This document shows positions 6,279 to 7,041 of a stretch of 7,041 nucleotides of DNA, piece by piece. This stretch comes from Chloroflexota bacterium (GTDB taxonomy: Bacteria > Chloroflexota > Dormibacteria > Aeolococcales > Aeolococcaceae), in contig DNAU01000029.1 of the NCBI GenBank assembly GCA_003491925.1, forward strand, positions 1-7,041, in the 5' to 3' direction. The notes below the pieces were generated by a model. The model was given only the letters and a program-made list of their open reading frames with translations, was not told where the DNA came from and searched no databases. A program made the translations under genes and the position numbers. Each line of letters begins with the position of its first letter. Positions within the stretch are counted from its first letter, which is position 1.

Positions 6279-6326
6279 GCCGATGAGGTGGCTCGGAGCT
6301 TCGACGCGCGTGGCGGCGGCCAGGCG

Positions 6327-7041
6327 GTGAGGGTCAACCTCGGCTGCGGGCCGCTGTACCTCGATGGCTGGGTCAACGTCGACAGCGATCCCGATGTGCG
6401 CGCCGACGTGCACGGCGACGCCGTCGAGTTCATCCGGGAGCACGCGGAGAGCATCAGCGAGGTGTACATGGGGCACCTCATCGAGCACCTCACCCTGGAT
6501 GACGCGGTGGTGCTCCTGATAACCGTGGCGGAGCGGCTGGCGGCCGGGACCACGGTGTCCGCGGTGACCCCGGACATGCGCGCGATCTTCCGCGCGTACC
6601 TGGACGGCGAGGTGGACAACGTCATCCTCAACGATTCGTTCGTCTACTCGTATGTCCAGCCCAGTCACCACCGCTGGTGCCACGACATCGAGTCGCTAAC
6701 CCGCCTCTTCGAGCGCGCCGGACTCATCGACATCAGACCGGTCGACACCGCGACCTGGGCGCCCGTCTACTACAAGACGGGTGAGAACAGCCGCTGGCAG
6801 TGCGGGGTGCGCGGGACCGTGCCGCCCAACCGTGTCATCCTCGCCGCTTCCGGGGAACGGCGCTCAGACCTGTACGCCGCCGAGGTCGCTCCCGAGCCTG
6901 GAAGGGCTCCGACCGCCGAGGAGGTCCTGCTCGCCGAGCTGCGCCAGGTTCGCGCCGAGCTCGCCCGCGCTCGGCAGCTGGCGGGCACCCAGTCCGGCGA
7001 GGGTGGTGGCGGCCCGGAGCTGGACGAAGCCCGGCGGATGC
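6327..7041 (+). CDS. Class I SAM-dependent methyltransferase, second type (partial, C-terminus off the right edge)
   Basis: The frame is open from 6327 to the window edge: 238 codons and no stop. The N-terminus MRVNLGCGPLYLDGWVNVD carries motif I (NLGCG, 4-8) and an Asp-rich strand-2 end (19-23). EVYMGHLIEHLT (45-56) is the motif IV region with the L-x-E-H-L signature. SAVTPDM (78-84) follows, and SHHRWCHDIESLTRLFERAGL (113-133) is the late helix typical of COG4627-like predicted SAM-dependent methyltransferases. From about residue 185 the sequence turns into an Ala/Glu/Arg-rich tail with a likely helix (EEVLLAELRQVRAELARARQ, 198-217) and then a Gly-rich stretch. Relatives start directly at MK/R-x-NLGCG, so GTG 6327 is chosen. 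GTG 6288 is in frame and would add 13 residues. It lies 48 bp after the first methyltransferase on the same strand, so co-transcription is plausible. The substrate is unknown; a glycan is a reasonable guess. Confidence 0.85.
   Translation, partial: MRVNLGCGPLYLDGWVNVDSDPDVRADVHGDAVEFIREHAESISEVYMGHLIEHLTLDDAVVLLITVAERLAAGTTVSAVTPDMRAIFRAYLDGEVDNVILNDSFVYSYVQPSHHRWCHDIESLTRLFERAGLIDIRPVDTATWAPVYYKTGENSRWQCGVRGTVPPNRVILAASGERRSDLYAAEVAPEPGRAPTAEEVLLAELRQVRAELARARQLAGTQSGEGGGGPELDEARRM

Noticed and set aside
6218..6683. Two 137-codon minus-strand frames at the right end
   Set aside because: Both are antisense to the second methyltransferase, which has clear SAM-binding and L-x-E-H-L motifs.

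Overview
This is a very GC-rich bacterial window with strong G/C preference at third codon positions. It carries a secreted sedolisin with tandem C-terminal repeats of a kind I associate with Actinomycetota and neighbouring high-GC phyla such as Ca. Dormibacterota or Chloroflexota. The taxon is inferred from composition and protein style only. I see no tRNA, rRNA, CRISPR array, insertion sequence or phage gene.

Layout. (1) Positions 1-911, minus strand: the N-terminal 303 codons of a multi-pass membrane protein that looks like a GT-C-fold glycosyltransferase or mannosyltransferase-like protein. It runs off the left edge. (2) A divergent intergenic region of about 190 bp. (3) 1104-1541, plus strand: a small acidic protein of 145 aa that I do not recognise. 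(4) 1698-5000, plus: an 1100-aa secreted peptidase of family S53 (sedolisin/kumamolisin). Its order is signal peptide, pro-kumamolisin activation domain, catalytic domain with complete Glu/Asp/Asp/Ser set, IPT/TIG domain, then three tandem beta-rich repeats opening with R-I-C-D-[TS]-R-S. (5) 5163-6278, plus: a class I SAM-dependent methyltransferase with a C-terminal helical/coiled-coil tail. (6) 6327 to the right edge, plus: a second methyltransferase of a different subfamily, also with a charged helical tail, truncated by the window.

How they may fit together. GT-C-like membrane proteins and small methyltransferases with coiled-coil tails are typical of cell-surface polysaccharide or glycan loci, so the two ends of the window may belong to such a locus. 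The peptidase in the middle is an exported enzyme with adhesive-looking modules and need not share that pathway. The gene ends and spacers do not suggest one operon.

The most interesting non-coding signal is a recurring -10-like hexamer (TACACT, TAGAAT, CAGAAT twice) only 6-11 nt before the proposed start codon of four genes, with no convincing Shine-Dalgarno sequence. This suggests leaderless transcripts. Two of these sites share an identical 9-mer, GGTCAGAAT. Nothing here amounts to a clearly new biological system; the leaderless pattern, the repeat architecture and the paired tailed methyltransferases are the points worth a second look.
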